Origin: Hevea brasiliensis
Lineage: Eukaryota; Streptophyta; Magnoliopsida; Malpighiales; Euphorbiaceae
Length of the DNA stretch: 64,000 bases
Assembly: GCF_030052815.1 (NCBI RefSeq)
Contig: NC_079502.1
Span: 2,752,885 to 2,816,884 of the forward strand
Reading direction: 5' to 3'
Positions 1 to 13,087 of the stretch are shown here, piece by piece; within the stretch, counting starts at the first letter, position 1; every line of letters begins with the position of its first letter. Position numbers and translations under genes: made by a program. Under the pieces are notes generated by a model, which saw nothing but the letters and a program-made list of their open reading frames with translations, was not told the DNA's origin and made no database searches.

Positions 1-406
1 CTACTACCTTTGAAACCTCAATATCTTTATTGAACACTGATTCAGACTCTATCGCATCATCAGACCCACTTTCACTAGACAATTCACCTGGCTCTCGATC
101 CATGGCCCTGCCAGTAAACTCGTATCTCTTGGATCCACGTGTACCACCATCACTGCCTGAATCACTCCTACTAGAAGAGGACAGATAACCACCATTAACC
201 ACTTCTCTCTCCTTAATATCCTTCTGTCTAACCCTACCCCTATCTCTTATGTCACGAACTCTACCCCTTTGATTTTCACGATTACCATTCCCAAACCGAT
301 CATACTCCTCCTTTGAATAAGCAAAATCCCTCCTAGAATATTCACTATTGGACTCACGCCCGCGTATCTCGTTATCGCGATAACCCCCATGTCTCCCAGC
401 CGCCAT
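1..406 (-). CDS. CDKG2: CDKG2-like cyclin-dependent kinase, N-terminal exon (partial)
   Basis: The minus strand reads open from an ATG at 406-404 to the window edge, giving 135 codons that begin MAAGRHGGYRDNEIRGRES. This opening and the Arg/Ser/Asp/Glu-rich charged head, with RDIRDRGR and REPGELSSESGSD stretches, match the N-terminus I know from plant cyclin-dependent kinase G-2 proteins. These are nuclear CDK11-type kinases linked to splicing and the cell cycle. The kinase domain lies outside the window, so activity cannot be judged. A consensus donor on the minus strand (GTAAGC, 821-816) suggests a non-coding first exon around 900-822 and an intron in the 5' UTR; I could not fix its acceptor. 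The next gene leftwards in transcription order is a remorin, the order I recall around Arabidopsis At1g67580-At1g67590, which supports the name. Confidence 0.75.
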   Translation of the reverse strand, partial: MAAGRHGGYRDNEIRGRESNSEYSRRDFAYSKEEYDRFGNGNRENQRGRVRDIRDRGRVRQKDIKEREVVNGGYLSSSSRSDSGSDGGTRGSKRYEFTGRAMDREPGELSSESGSDDAIESESVFNKDIEVSKVV

Positions 407-900
407 ATGTTACAACAAAAAAATCAAACGTCACAATAAAGAATCCAAATTCAAACCCTAATTCCACGCCTATAAAACCCTAAACCCACCAATTTTTCTC
501 TTTTTTTTTTAAGAAAAAAAAAAACAGAAAAATCGATTCGAGGCCAACCTCGGATCTAAGAGCTAAAACCAAAGTAATCCAAAGCAGTAACGCAACAGAT
601 TTCAGATCCTCCACTATTGACGTATAGAGCTACAAATTTCGCCGAACAATTAACGAGGAAACAGATAGGACGACTGAAACCCTAGAAATTAAAGTCAAAC
701 AAAGAGGAGAAACAACAATAAACGCTAGAAATTGAATCAGTAGAGAAATAAAATTCTCGATTTCGAATTCGATATTGTCATTATTGGTGAGAGATTGGTG
801 GATAAATAGATTATGGCTTACCGATGAGAGAGAAAAGCGGCTAGCGCTGGTTCGAGAGAGAAGAGAGCAATAGATAATTCTACCCACAATCCAGGACGCA

Positions 901-2312
901 CCGCGAGAGGGACGGTCAATAAGTCACCGCAAACTAGCGTTTAAGGTCGCGTGCAATTACGAAACCCTTTATTTTTTGAAAATTACTAGTTAATCTATAT
1001 TTTTTAACAAACTCTAAGTCTTTAATCTTTATATCTTAAAAAATTATTATTTAGTTATGTAGTTTATTTTTATTAAATTATTTAATTTATTTATTAAATT
1101 TTTTAATAATTAATACTAATCAAATTATTATTTAATTTTTTTATTTAAAAAAAATTAATTAATTTACCCATGTATTTTTTAAAAATTATTATTTAATCTC
1201 TTTATTTTAATAAAATTAATTAGTTAGTTCCTATATTTTAAAAAAATAATATTTTGAAAAAGCATATTATTGAATAAAAATGAAAATTTGGTTATTTAGA
1301 GACTAAATTTGAATTTATATTTTTTAAATTATTCAAATATTTACATTTAATTTGTTGAATATTATTTTTGTATTTTCTCTACTAATAACTAATTTTTCTT
1401 GATTACTTTAAGATTTAGAGACAGTCTTTTTTATCAAAAGATTAAAATAAAAAAGAGAATGAGAGAGAAAATATTGTGAGTGTAGATGAGAACAAATATG
1501 AGGAGATAAAAATAAATGAGGGTGAAAGATATAAGAAAAGTGGATTATAATAGCTTAGGTATAAAAAATATGTTATTTTCATGTGGCTTCAATTTTGAAT
1601 ATGTTTTCATAGATTCGAATTGTGACATAACTCAAAAGTTTCAGGCCGCGACATAAAAAGCGAAATCTGTAGTGATAGAGAAGGGCACGGACTAGTACAA
1701 ATATTATAATATTATATCATTTGCGGTAGAGTTATAAGATATCCGGTAAACACACTAGAGTTACGGTTCAAAAGTTATGAGTGATTGTATCTTACTTTTT
1801 TCATCATAGTGAAACTTTTTTCTCTTGTCTTACCATATGAACATAGACTTTATGATTGAACTACGATAAATCCTATGAAATTGTGCTATTATGTGTGTGC
1901 CTCAATTTTGTGTGCATGCTATAATAAAATAATTATAAAATTAAATAATTAACGAAACTAAATTACAAAGAGTAGCTAATATATTTTTCAAAATATAAAA
2001 CTAACTAATTAGTTTCACTAAAAAAAGGCTAAATAATAATTTCTTCAGTATTCACTAGTGAAAATTTTGACAAAAAGACAAAATATTTAACAAAAATAAA
2101 ATATAAAGACTAAATAATATATTTTTTAAATTATAAAAATTAAATAATTAATTTTATTAAAATATAAAGACTAAATAATAATTTTTCTCTTATCAATTTT
2201 TATAAAAATATATAATGTAATGTGCCAATGCCATTGAAATAATAAAAAATAAATAAAATTTTAAAAAATAAAAAAATTCAAATAATGTTGATCATTTATT
2301 AAAATCTTTTTG

Positions 2313-2373
<61 letters not shown>

Positions 2374-3600
2374 GTAGGTTAGTAATATACTTTCTGAACT
2401 TAATTTTTTGATATTAAGTATCAACTAATAAGAGACAAATAACACTAATAGTGAGTGTTTTAAAATATTATAATTTAATTAATTTAAAAAGCAGAGATAA
2501 AAATATATAATTTTAGAATTTCAGAGTTTTTTCTCCTGAAGTAGGAAAAATTAGAGAATTCAATTTGAGTTTTTAAAAAATTATATTTTATGTTTTTACT
2601 ATTTTTTCTTTTTTAAAAAAATAAAAATAAAAATAAAAATAAAAATAAATATAATAAGAGTGTTACAGATTTAAAATGATAAAGTGGTAGAAAGGTGAAA
2701 ATATAATAGAAAAATTTTTACTTAAATTCATAATAAATTAAATATAAAAAAAAATTAAAATTTAAATAAACCAGGATTATACAATAATCTACCATCCATC
2801 ACATAAGCACATGTCATCGGGTCCGGGGCAATTAAGGAAAACCGATGGCGGTTGGCTTCATGTTAGTCCAATTTCTGTTGTCAACTTCAATGAGTTTTAG
2901 GACTTACTTCTTCACATTCGTCTTATATATTTAAAATTTTTAAATAATTTTAATTTTTTTACAAAAATTTAAACTTTAATAAGTTAAAGAACAACCATAT
3001 TTTGTCCATTTTCTTTTACTTAATTCATTTAATCACGAGTCAAGTGGGGAGGGGTAAAAAAAAGAGAAAGCCGGCCCTTTCGCATTATTCCATGGTTGCT
3101 GTGAATGCTCACTCTTCATCATTGAAAGAATGTGCTTTTATGTCTCTACTGTGGGCAGCAAACATCTTGAGTTTACCAACTCCACATTTTAACTCTTTTA
3201 CACAGTTATCTTTTTTCACAGTATTCAAGTTCTAATGTCATTTCCTTAAAGTTTCTGAGTCTTTGCTTGAAGTTATAATTAATTAGGTGATGCAGAAGAA
3301 ATTTAAGAAGGATGGTATGTTTAATGACCACAGTAATAATATCTGAGGATCCTCAGCTCTGTACTTATGGTCAACTTGGTTTCTGCTTTTGCCCAGCCAG
3401 CTTAATTGGTCTCTTCATTTTGTGTGAAATTTATAGATATATAACTCCATAAAGTATCCTAAATAACACTTTATTGGATTTTTTTTTTTTTTTTGTGGGG
3501 GTCCAAAATTTATTAGATGAAAGGAACCCCAGGAAAGCACTTTTATAATTTAACTTATCAACTGAGTTCAAAAGTTCACAGAAATATATGTCATGAAAAG
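901..3600. other. Intergenic, very AT-rich, no gene seen
   Basis: This is the region between the start of the kinase gene and the 3' end of the remorin gene. It is mostly A/T with no coding-like reading frame. A short frame at 3002-3235 has no recognisable protein character. It contains one long AT dinucleotide tract, listed separately. Confidence 0.6.
2315..2370. repeat. (AT)28 microsatellite
   Basis: An uninterrupted AT dinucleotide run of 56 bases in AT-rich intergenic DNA. Confidence 0.95.
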
Positions 3601-3656
3601 AGGTGACAGAAGAATGATTATCGGAACATGTTATATGGAGACAAAGTACAGCATCT

Positions 3657-5601
3657 CTACCAGCAAAGGGAAGGCAACTTGAAGGAAAAGGAAGAGGGCA
3701 AGTGGCCAGTCCTCCTTATATAGTCTGCCCTTTCAGCAGTCCTTACAGCTTTCTCATTCATTTTGGCTTCAGCATTTGCTCTCTTCTCTTCAGCTATTCT
3801 TTTTGTTGCTGCGAGTTTGCTCGCCAGCTTTTCCTGTGCACGAGCTTTTATTCTCTCAGCCTTCACCTATGAAGAACACACAAGTAATCAGAAACCTGAA
3901 ATTTCTTCTGCAGATTAATTAAGCTTTGTTTCTTCTGATCAATGCTTTGAGGTCTAATAATTAAACTCTATAGCAAACTATTGCAGCTATTTTAAAAATT
4001 GATCAACAACAGGTGCAAGCACAAGACCATATTATACATGCAAGTTATGCATTTTCAGCCAACATAACAAATTTACCCCTTTCTTGTGAGCATTTCAAGC
4101 TCTTTACGGGGCTTTTTCTGGACTGCCCTGAGTGATCTTTAGTGAGCCTAGGTTAGCTTAATGGCAGTGAGACGTTCTTTTGCTTTAATTGTTATTATTA
4201 CATGGCCGTATAAGCCTTAAAGGCCAAGAAAGAAGATTTATCTGTGTCAATGCAAGATTCTTTGTTTGACTAAGATCAGATCTTCATATTAAGAATATAG
4301 TTGTTGGAATAAGGCTTGTACATAATTCTTCTAAAACTTGTTTGATGAATTTGCATTTGGAGTAACAAGTACATAAAGTAATTTCTTAAATTTTGAAGAT
4401 GGAGATGAAGATGTTCTAGAAAATGTCTACAATGGTATAGACATGTAGGCCTTTCAAGCATTATTATGAAAGGAGAGGCATTGCTACATTTCTGGTCCCT
4501 ACATTTTGTGACTTTGAATGTAAAGCATTTGACAAGAAGCAATTAATAGATCCAAACTAGAGTAAATCATTAGTCTATTATCAACCATCAATCCAGACAT
4601 ATAGAGTACCTCCATTTTCCTCATTTCCATTTCTGCTTTCCTCTTCTCATGATTTTCCCAGGCTTGTATCTTCACCTCTTCACGCTTATACCTGCAAATA
4701 CAATAAGCAGCCAATCTTAACATATAAAAACTAACTCAGATGCAATTGCTGCGAAATGAATTCCATTTTAGAAAAGAGTGATAGTAGTAGTAGTAGATCA
4801 CCTTGCCATATATTTGGCGCGCTCTGCCTCATCCCAAGCCATAGCTCTTGTCTCCAAGGAATTCAGATTTCTTGCTTCATTTAAATCCTTGTTCTCGGGC
4901 ATCTTAGAACCGTTAGGTTCTTCTCCATGGTGTCCTCTGGCAACAGAATTGGGCTCACCTCTGTTTTCAGTAGATCTTAAACCTCCTGGATAGCCCTGAT
5001 CAGTGCCTTGCTGTCCATGCTGATGCCTTACGGGAGTGGAGGATCCAGAAGATATGGGGCTCCTTGCTACTGGAGTTCCAGTTCTTATAGGAGTTGCTGT
5101 TCTTGAAGGCTCTTGGCTGGCAATTGGGGTCATCTCAGTCCCCATATCCCTAACACATATTGATCTAGGAGCAGTTGCAATAGAATTCTCTATTGGGTTA
5201 TTGATTCTCCAAATGGACTCATCACAATCCACCTTCTTAGTTTCCACTTCATAAGGATTTGTCACTGAAGCAGGGCAACCATTTGCCTCTTCTCCTTCAA
5301 CTTCATCTTCATCACTTGGATAGTCTTGTTCCTGCTGTGGAACTGGAGCTATCAGTCTCCTATCATCAGCATTTGAGTCTCTTGGCTTGGATTGGTTTTT
5401 ATCTCCCCCTCTTGACATCCCAACAAGCCATTTTTGTGCATCATCCCATTTGGATGGTGCTGGCTTGCCTAAGGCTGTCCTATGATGAGAAGTGCGGTTA
5501 GCTCCATTGCTTTTATGAAACTCAAAACTTATCCCATTGCTAGTTGAGATCTCTTGAATTGGTCCATGGTTGTAGCACCCCTTTTCCTCTATGGATCTCA
5601 T
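3657..5601 (-). CDS. Remorin family protein, 3 coding exons, 363 aa
   Basis: Coding exons on the minus strand are 5601-4802, 4691-4610 and 3866-3657. Introns are GT-AG, phases join correctly and the stop is TAG at 3659-3657. The first 260 residues are polar, Ser/Pro/Glu-rich and probably disordered; residues from about 255 on (RAMAWDEAERAKYMAR, then YKREEVKIQAWENHEKRKAE) form the conserved Remorin_C coiled-coil region with many Lys/Glu/Ala. The end, GHLPSSFSFKLPSLCW, is the typical hydrophobic C-terminal anchor with a Cys that could be S-acylated. Remorins are plant-specific plasma-membrane nanodomain scaffold proteins. The long disordered head suggests one of the larger remorin groups; I do not assign the group. 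An in-frame TAG at 5607-5605 just upstream supports the ATG at 5601, unless a further 5' exon is spliced there. Confidence 0.9.
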
Positions 5602-6711
5602 TCTCTAAACAAAAGCTTTCTTAATTATTTCCTTACAGAACAATGCTCGACCACTAAAACCCGATTTGGAAAAGAGAGTCTAATTCGTAAGTGCGAATAA
5701 AAGCATATCCCAAGTACAACAAAATGGTCCAGATCCTATATTTCTTGAAACCTAAGCCTGTATACCCACCTTTAGATCAAGAGCCAAAGAAAATGGACCA
5801 AGATTCATTCCCCCAAGAAATCACTTGCTCTTATACATATATATGAAAACTGATATCAAACAACTAGCATGCATTTGGTTAGAACCTAATCAAAGCTTGC
5901 AATACCAGTTAAATCCTCTCCAATGCATTCATGATCCAATACAAAAGGACACATTAAATATTTCCTCATCGCTCTCTGTACAGAAAAATGTGAGCTCTAC
6001 TTTTTGATAGTAATAAAAACACATTTCCAAAACTTGTTATGTCAAACAAAAAGCCAATACTGCCTAACAGGAACTCTCATAGTATCTCAACACAGTGGCT
6101 GAGGAGTAGGAAGGGAGGACCCATTTGCATACACAACTAATTACCAAGCTTAAACTCACAGTGACCCATATATTAAAAAAGAGAGAGAAAAGAGCGGAAA
6201 TGAAAACCCAATAATGCCTAAGCCAAAAAGCTGTAAGGATGTAAGCGTGCACTAAATTAAAATAGAACCCATCATCAAAGCTTCATGATTGTCTAGAGCC
6301 ATCGAAAACATTAGAACAGAAAAAAAAAACGTTGGTTCCAAAGAACAGGAAGTGTAAAATGCCAGAAATGGGTTTTGCAGGAAAAACTCATATGCAGAGG
6401 AAAAATACCCTAAAACCATGAATTTTGGAGACTAGCAGAAGCCATAGATGGGGAAGTTCAGATCCATTGTGCATTAAAGTACTAAAAATAAACAAATAAC
6501 CTGCAGCAACATGTATTACAGTAAAAAATTCACATTGAAACTTGTGTACACTGTAAAGTGTTTCACTTTACACATTACATATTTTCTCTGTTTTCTTATA
6601 TTTTTTTTAGCCAAGGCGGAGAGAGACACACTCAGGACTCAGAAAGAGTTAATTTTTAAAATACGGTTACCCTTTAACGGTAACTAAAGGGTGGGTAGAC
6701 ATCTGATGGTG

Positions 6712-6787
6712 ACACGTGGACAGTGAAGATTTGAGAAGGGTGTCAGTTGGTAGTAGAGAAAGGCAAGGCTTCTGACTCTTTCACGTG
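6712..6787. promoter_or_regulatory. Two G-box/ABRE-like motifs upstream of the remorin gene
   Basis: ACACGTGG at 6712-6719 and CACGTG at 6782-6787 lie about 1.1 kb upstream of the remorin ATG, in a less AT-rich patch. CACGTG is the core bound by bZIP and bHLH factors, and ACACGTGG matches the abscisic-acid response element core. Whether they act on this gene is inference; the transcription start is not visible. Confidence 0.4.
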
Positions 6788-6959
6788 AGAGCGATGGGTT
6801 GTGTATTGTGCAGTGTAGGGTACTATCTTGGGTTAATGAAATGTTTAGTGAAAAAATTTGTGGGGTACCCATTTTGACCATTTGCTGGACACAATGTGAT
6901 CTAAGTAGCTTTGCTATGGCCCACGAATTTATTAACATGATATATCATCAATCATGAAT

Positions 6960-8520
6960 CATTTGATGTGGGGACCATTGCCCATCTACCGAGGGGACCA
7001 CATCTGTCTTGGACCTCTTATTCTCTCCCTGATGACAAAATTGGTTATAATTTTTTTCATAATTAATTATGAAAAAATTGAAAAAACTCAATCATATGGA
7101 ATAATAACATTTTAAATATATAGCACCTAATTTAAAAGACTTTACTTTAAAATAATAATTATTTATATTATTATCATTTTGAATTATTTACCTCAGTAAT
7201 TATTACTTATAAATTAATTATTAAAAATTAAAAAAAAATTTATTGTATTTTTAAATGTAAAAATATTTTTTTATTATAAGTATCAAAATTTAGGGACAAC
7301 TTAGTTTAGATCTTTGGCTCTCTTGGGGATATTTTAATTTATTATTATTTTTTTTATAGAAGGAGTGGATGATTGATTTTGTCTCAATTGTGGAAATCAT
7401 TTTGTTTACTAAATTAATCATTTTGAATTAAGAAAAAAGTTGATATTAAAATGTCAATCTAAGCAACTTGATTACACCATTCATGTAGTGTATGGCATTA
7501 ATTATTGGGGTAGTAATTAAATGATTGAATTTTTTATTTTTTTAGATTCTATTATCAAGAGCTAATTTAATTTTCTATATTAATTTATTATATCATAATA
7601 AGACTCTATTAGTGGTGTCATGTGCTTAGACTTATGACGAGTTCGATAATATATGTAGAAACGAAGAAAAAAAATTAAGTGAAAATTAATTTAATTACTG
7701 AATTGGAAAAAAAAAATAAATTTAAAATATTTATTATTAAAATTAAAACTTTCTGCTATAATTAAAAAAGTGTATAAGTTTTTATATTTTTTTAAAAATA
7801 GACTTTATAAATTTATTTAATTAGGCTTTTTATATATAAAATTATAAGATATTGATAAATTAAAATATACTCTAATTTTATTAAACAATTATAGAATATC
7901 CTTTTATTTAATATATTATATATATATATATATAGGGAGATATTTCTCAGAGCATCATGATATTCTTTTTCATGATATTGTCACGTGACTAATATGTAAT
8001 AGAGTCTGATACATGATATTTTTTATATATTATTTAATAATTACCTTATTAATATTATAATAAATAACAATATATTAATATATATTTATTATTATATATA
8101 TATTAATTATTTTTATTATAAAATTTTTATTAAAAATTTGAAAAATAAAAATAATAAAAATAAAATTTAAAATAATTAATAAAAAATTTAAAATATTATA
8201 TTATTTTTATATATTAAAATAAATATATATAAATTAAAATTATTAATAACAACGGCAATTCTCTAATTTGATCATATCTGTTGAAGTGTTGGGGCAACTT
8301 TAGCAAAATGACCCAAATTCTTAAATCCAGTCCATACATAAACTGAATCTTCAATGGTTTTTCACTCTTGGACCTGCTAAGAGCCAGCTGCTGCCAGTGG
8401 AAGCCCATGAAGTTTAGAACTTTAAGTCTTAACCCCACAGAATAGAGATAAAGACAGTGGATGTGTCAAGAAGCCCTGTATAGGCTTTCGCTTTTGTTAA
8501 ATTTTCAGGGAATCATGATC
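6960..8520. other. Intergenic, AT-rich, no gene seen
   Basis: This is the shared upstream region of two divergent genes, remorin (minus) and monooxygenase (plus). It is very AT-rich with short AT runs (for example around 7915-7934) and has no coding character. Confidence 0.55.
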
Positions 8521-8557
8521 AACCTGTGAAGTGTGCGGCTTTTCCATATCTGGGTTC

Positions 8558-11243
8558 ATGGGTTTTTCAGGGTTTATCAAAGGGTTTAGTGGTTTCTACA
8601 GAAATAAACCCAGAATCAAACCATACCCATTTGGCTATTATAAAAGCAGAGCATCATCGCACTCCTATAATTTCAATGCTGATGATTCAATACTTCCAGT
8701 CTTGATCGTTGGTGCAGGACCTGTGGGTCTCGTTCTCTCTATACTTCTAACCAAATTAGGTACCTATCATCAAATTTCTCTGTTATTTTCTTTATTTCCT
8801 TTTTCTCATTTCTTGATGCTCGAGTCTGGCTATTGACAAAGTTTTGGGAAAGATGCTTTAGAATGTTAGCTTGTGATTAGCTTCCATGTTTAGCACGCAT
8901 AGAATAGTAAAACCCGCAAAGTTTGAAGCTATGGCTTGTCATTTGTGATGAATGATATACAGTTTCAGTGAAAGTGTTTGATGAGTGCTTCTGAGAACAA
9001 GTTTATTTGTTTATATGTTTACGAATTACTAAACAAGTTTACAAGGAAAGCAATGATAAATTGGTGCCTATCTAGTTTACTTCCAAGTAGAAACTTTTTA
9101 GCACTTCCCAATGTAGTTGGAATTGTTGTTGAAAAGCTTAATATACTTGATGCAACAGGGGTCAAATGTGCCATTTTGGAGAAAAGCAAGGCATTTTCAA
9201 GCCACCCCCAAGCACATTTTATCAACAACCGGTCTATGGAGGTTGGTTGTCTTATGAGATATTAATATCCAATACATTGGGTTGCTTTAAAGAATTAAAG
9301 ATTCATTGTGATGTTTTAATTGGTAGGTGTTTCGCAAGTTGGATGGCCTTGCAGAGGAGATCCGGAGCTCACAACCACCAGTAGAATTGTGGAGGAAGTT
9401 CATATATTGTACTTCACTAACTGGTTCAATTATTGGCTCAGTTGATCACATGCAACCTCAAGGTTTGATTATTTTTTTGAAGATACAATATTTTCATCTA
9501 GAATGCAGCTTGATCTTAGATTCTTTAATCTAGATACAAGGCATATTCATTGATCCATGAATATTCATGATATATGCTAATGTCTGGAATTCCCCAATTC
9601 ATAGGAGTAAAATTCTGAGACAATGAATTTTCTTTCCATGGCTTTCATGGTTTTCATGATTGAGTGAAAATAGATTCATTGCTGTTGTCATTGACCAGAT
9701 TTTGAAAAAGTCATCAGCCCAGTATCTGTTGCGCACTTTTCACAGTATAAATTAAGTAGGTTATTGCTTAAGAAGCTAGAAGATCTCAACTTCCATGTTC
9801 ATAGACCTGAAAGCCAGGAAGACCTTGATAGTGGCCCCCTAAAGGGAGGAGAATTATTGATGGGGCATGAATGTATATCAATCAATGCCACTGATCAGTC
9901 TATAACTGCAACTGCCTCTCATATTGTGGAAGGGAAGTACATGGAGAGAAATATCGATTGCAGTATTCTTGTTGGTACAGATGGTGCTGGAAGTACCATT
10001 CGGAACCTTGTAGGGATAGAGCTGAGAGGTGAAAAAGACCTGCAAAGGCTTCTTAGCATTCATTTTTTTAGCAGAGACCTTGGTCAATACTTGCTCAACG
10101 AGAGACCTGGAATGTTGTTCTTTATTTTCAACACTGAAGCTATTGGGGTCCTTGTTGCACATGATCTCAAGCAAGGAGAATTCATTTTGCAGGTATACAG
10201 CCTTAGAGAAGTTTAGAATACATTTATTTTAGTCTCTTACTGATTTAATATGTGCTGAGCACTAACAGTATTGTTATTGCTTCATTGCTTATCATGTCAT
10301 AGGTTCCCTTTTATCCTCCTCAGCAGAATGTGGATGATTTTAACCTAGAGGTATTTTTCTTTAACATTGATAGGCTTTCTGAATTTAAGATAATCTTCAT
10401 TTACCTTCTCAGTAGTTTCCTTAGTGTGATTAAGAAAAAAGTACTGAATTTAGGTTGACAATAAGAAAGTCATAGCTGTATGGCGCTTTATATACTAAAG
10501 ATGCTGTGAAATTAATGTGTAATCATAAGTTTTAGCGTGTAAACACAGACATCTTCACCACTTAAGTAATTGTTTCTTTGAAGGGCTCAACTTCTTGTAG
10601 ATATGCGAGAAATTAATTTTCAAATTGGTTGGTCGAGAGCTTTTGGACATTGATGTAATTGAAATTAAGCCATGGGTGATGCATGCTGAAGTTGCTGAGA
10701 AGTTTGTGAACTGTGACAATCGAATAATACTCGCTGGTGATGCTGCTCATCGGTTTCCTCCAGCTGGTGGTTTTGGTGAGTTACTCAGTTGTGTGTGGTT
10801 GGTAAAAGTTAAAGTTTGTTTTGTCCCTGCAGTTTGTGCAAATTTGTGATCTATGGCACTTTGTAGACTACAAACTGTAGAGGGAGAGAGAGTCAGCAAG
10901 CCCTTGTCATAACTTTTCTTTTTTCTTCTTTCCTGATCCCGGCAACAGGAAGGAAGAATCATTTGTTATAATCTTATGATACTTGTCTTTCTAAGTGAGA
11001 TTAGTAGTCACTAGCCGCTAGCTATGATCTAGATTATTCTGGACGTGCACCTGGTATAATCATCTAACAAACTCAGGATTTTTTTTCTTTGCTGCAGGAA
11101 TGAATACTGGCATTCAGGATGTTCATAATCTTGCCTGGAAAATAGCTTCTGTCATGAAGGGTATTGCACCATCTTCAATAATCCGTACTTATGAAATGGA
11201 ACGTAGACCGGTATTGTTTTTATCTTCGCACATTCATTCTGAG

Positions 11244-11275
<32 letters not shown>

Positions 11276-13087
11276 TAATTTTGATTTTGAAGTAATATGG
11301 ATGCTTGACCTCCACTTTCTTTTTTCAGATTGCAATTTTTAATACAGCACTTAGCGTCCAAAACTTTAAAGCAGCCATGGCAGTTCCTGCTGCACTTGGT
11401 CTTGATCCATCTATTGCAAATTCTGGTATTTAATCTTGCTATTGTTTTTCATCTTGGTTTATTGGTAATTTTGGTCAATCCTTTCCATGGTTGTTGGGGA
11501 AAATAAAAATATTCTATTTCATTTCATTTTCCGCTTGATGGCAGTGATTTATTCTCTTTTTTACCTCCCCTCCTCTTTTCTCTCCTCTAGCAAAATGAAA
11601 AAGGGTCATTGATGACATTATTTTACCATTTCTGACTTTTCAGTGCATCAAGTTATTAATGATGGGGTTGCCTCCATTTTACCATCTGGTATACAAAAGG
11701 CAATTTTGGATGGGATTTTCACAATAGGTCGTGCACAGCTCTCTGAATCTCTACTAAATGAAAAAAACCCACTTGGGTCTTCAAGGCTTGCCAAAGTAAG
11801 GCGTATATTTGAAGAAGGAAAGAGCCTTCAGCTCCAGTTTCCTGCTGAGGATCTTGGTTTCAGGTATTGCTTATCAATCATCATCGTACAAGTGTACTTT
11901 CAAGTTGCAACTCTCCGTACATTGTGGCTACTGCACTCTCAAAATGTTATATTGCAAAATGTTTTAAGAGCTTCTAGAGTGGACCAAGTTAAAGTCATAT
12001 ATGGCTTTGTATTACATTATTGATGTATTGGCAATTTTGACTTTGTTTTGATATTTGATATTTACTTATCTAAATATTAATCATGGAATTCATGGGACAT
12101 TCATGATTCTTCCAAATAAAAGATTGACAAGTGACTATCTTTTCAAAAACTTTAAAATCTCAATTGCGTAATCTTGTTTCAGTTTCTGGGGAAACAAGTC
12201 AATTTGGCCAATTTCAGCAATTGTCTATCTTATCATCTTACTTTAGGTACCATGAAGGAGCAGTTATTCCTGATAATGATAGCATGGTGGGTGTTCTGGA
12301 ACCTCCTACTGGTCGTCGGAGGGACTATATTCCTTCTGCAAACCCAGGGTCAAGGCTGCCCCATATGGATGTGCGGATATCATCAAATTTATCAAGTGAG
12401 GTATGCAGTTTCTTCATTTGATTGTGTGTTGTACGGTTGTCAAGTGGGAATCACCTTTGTTATATGAATGTATCAACTTCTTACATTCTGGACTTCTGCA
12501 CATTGATATATAGACGGAAGCTTTCTTCTGCGATTTTTGTTGGCAAGTGCATTACCTGAGATAGCCATTTTAGGTTGCCAAGTTTCAGCTTGCATATCCA
12601 CAAGTGGATTTAGGTCCACTTTATATGAAAGCGTGTTGCATTTTGCATTATGTTTATCTAATTGTGGTAAGTACTTTTCTAGGTGACTGTTTCTACACTT
12701 GATCTTTTGTGTGGGGATAGAGTTGAATTCCTTCTCATTGTAGCTCCACTTGAAGAGTCCTACCAACTTGCACGTGCTGCATTCAAGGTGGCTGAGGAAT
12801 TCAAAGTTTCTGTTAAAGTTTGTGTATTGTGGCCTGCTGACTCTCTTGATGAATTTGAAGCAAGGAGTAAGAAAGCATTGACACCATGGAAAAACTATAT
12901 AGATGTTGTGGAGGTTAGGAAACCATCAAATCCATCATCATGGTGGAGTATTTGTCAGATGACTGACAAAGGAGCAATTTTAGTGAGGCCAGATGAGCAC
13001 ATTGCTTGGTGTGTGAAATCAGGTGTTGACAAGGATCCTGTTTCAGAGATGACAAGGGTTTTTACTGCTATACTGGGGGTGAAATAA
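8558..13087 (+). CDS. FAD-dependent aromatic-ring-type monooxygenase (EMB2421-like), 11 exons, 708 aa
   Basis: Coding exons are 8558-8759, 9159-9241, 9327-9462, 9699-10192, 10303-10350, 10601-10775, 11098-11210, 11329-11425, 11644-11863, 12247-12400 and 12683-13087. Total is 2127 nt in frame, and all introns are GT-AG. The first 45 residues are basic, aromatic and Ser-rich, like an organelle-targeting peptide. Residues 50-58 hold the FAD-binding Rossmann motif (VGAGPVG), about 233-240 the DG motif (GTDGAGST), and about 367-380 the GD motif (GDAAHRFPPAGGFG). This is the PheA/TfdB-like class A flavoprotein hydroxylase layout. The last exon is a C-terminal thioredoxin-fold-like domain with GAILVRPDEHIAWC. 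Length and architecture match the plant protein I recall as At1g24340 (EMB2421). The substrate is unknown. The first in-frame ATG (8558) was chosen because upstream ATGs run into stops. Confidence 0.9.

Noticed and set aside
630..887. 85-codon minus-strand frame upstream of the kinase start
   Set aside because: It crosses the likely 5' UTR donor site (821) and has no recognisable protein character; probably leader and intron sequence.
3002..3235. Plus-strand frame of 77 codons
   Set aside because: No domain, no promoter, low-complexity start; it lies in 3' flanking DNA of the remorin gene.
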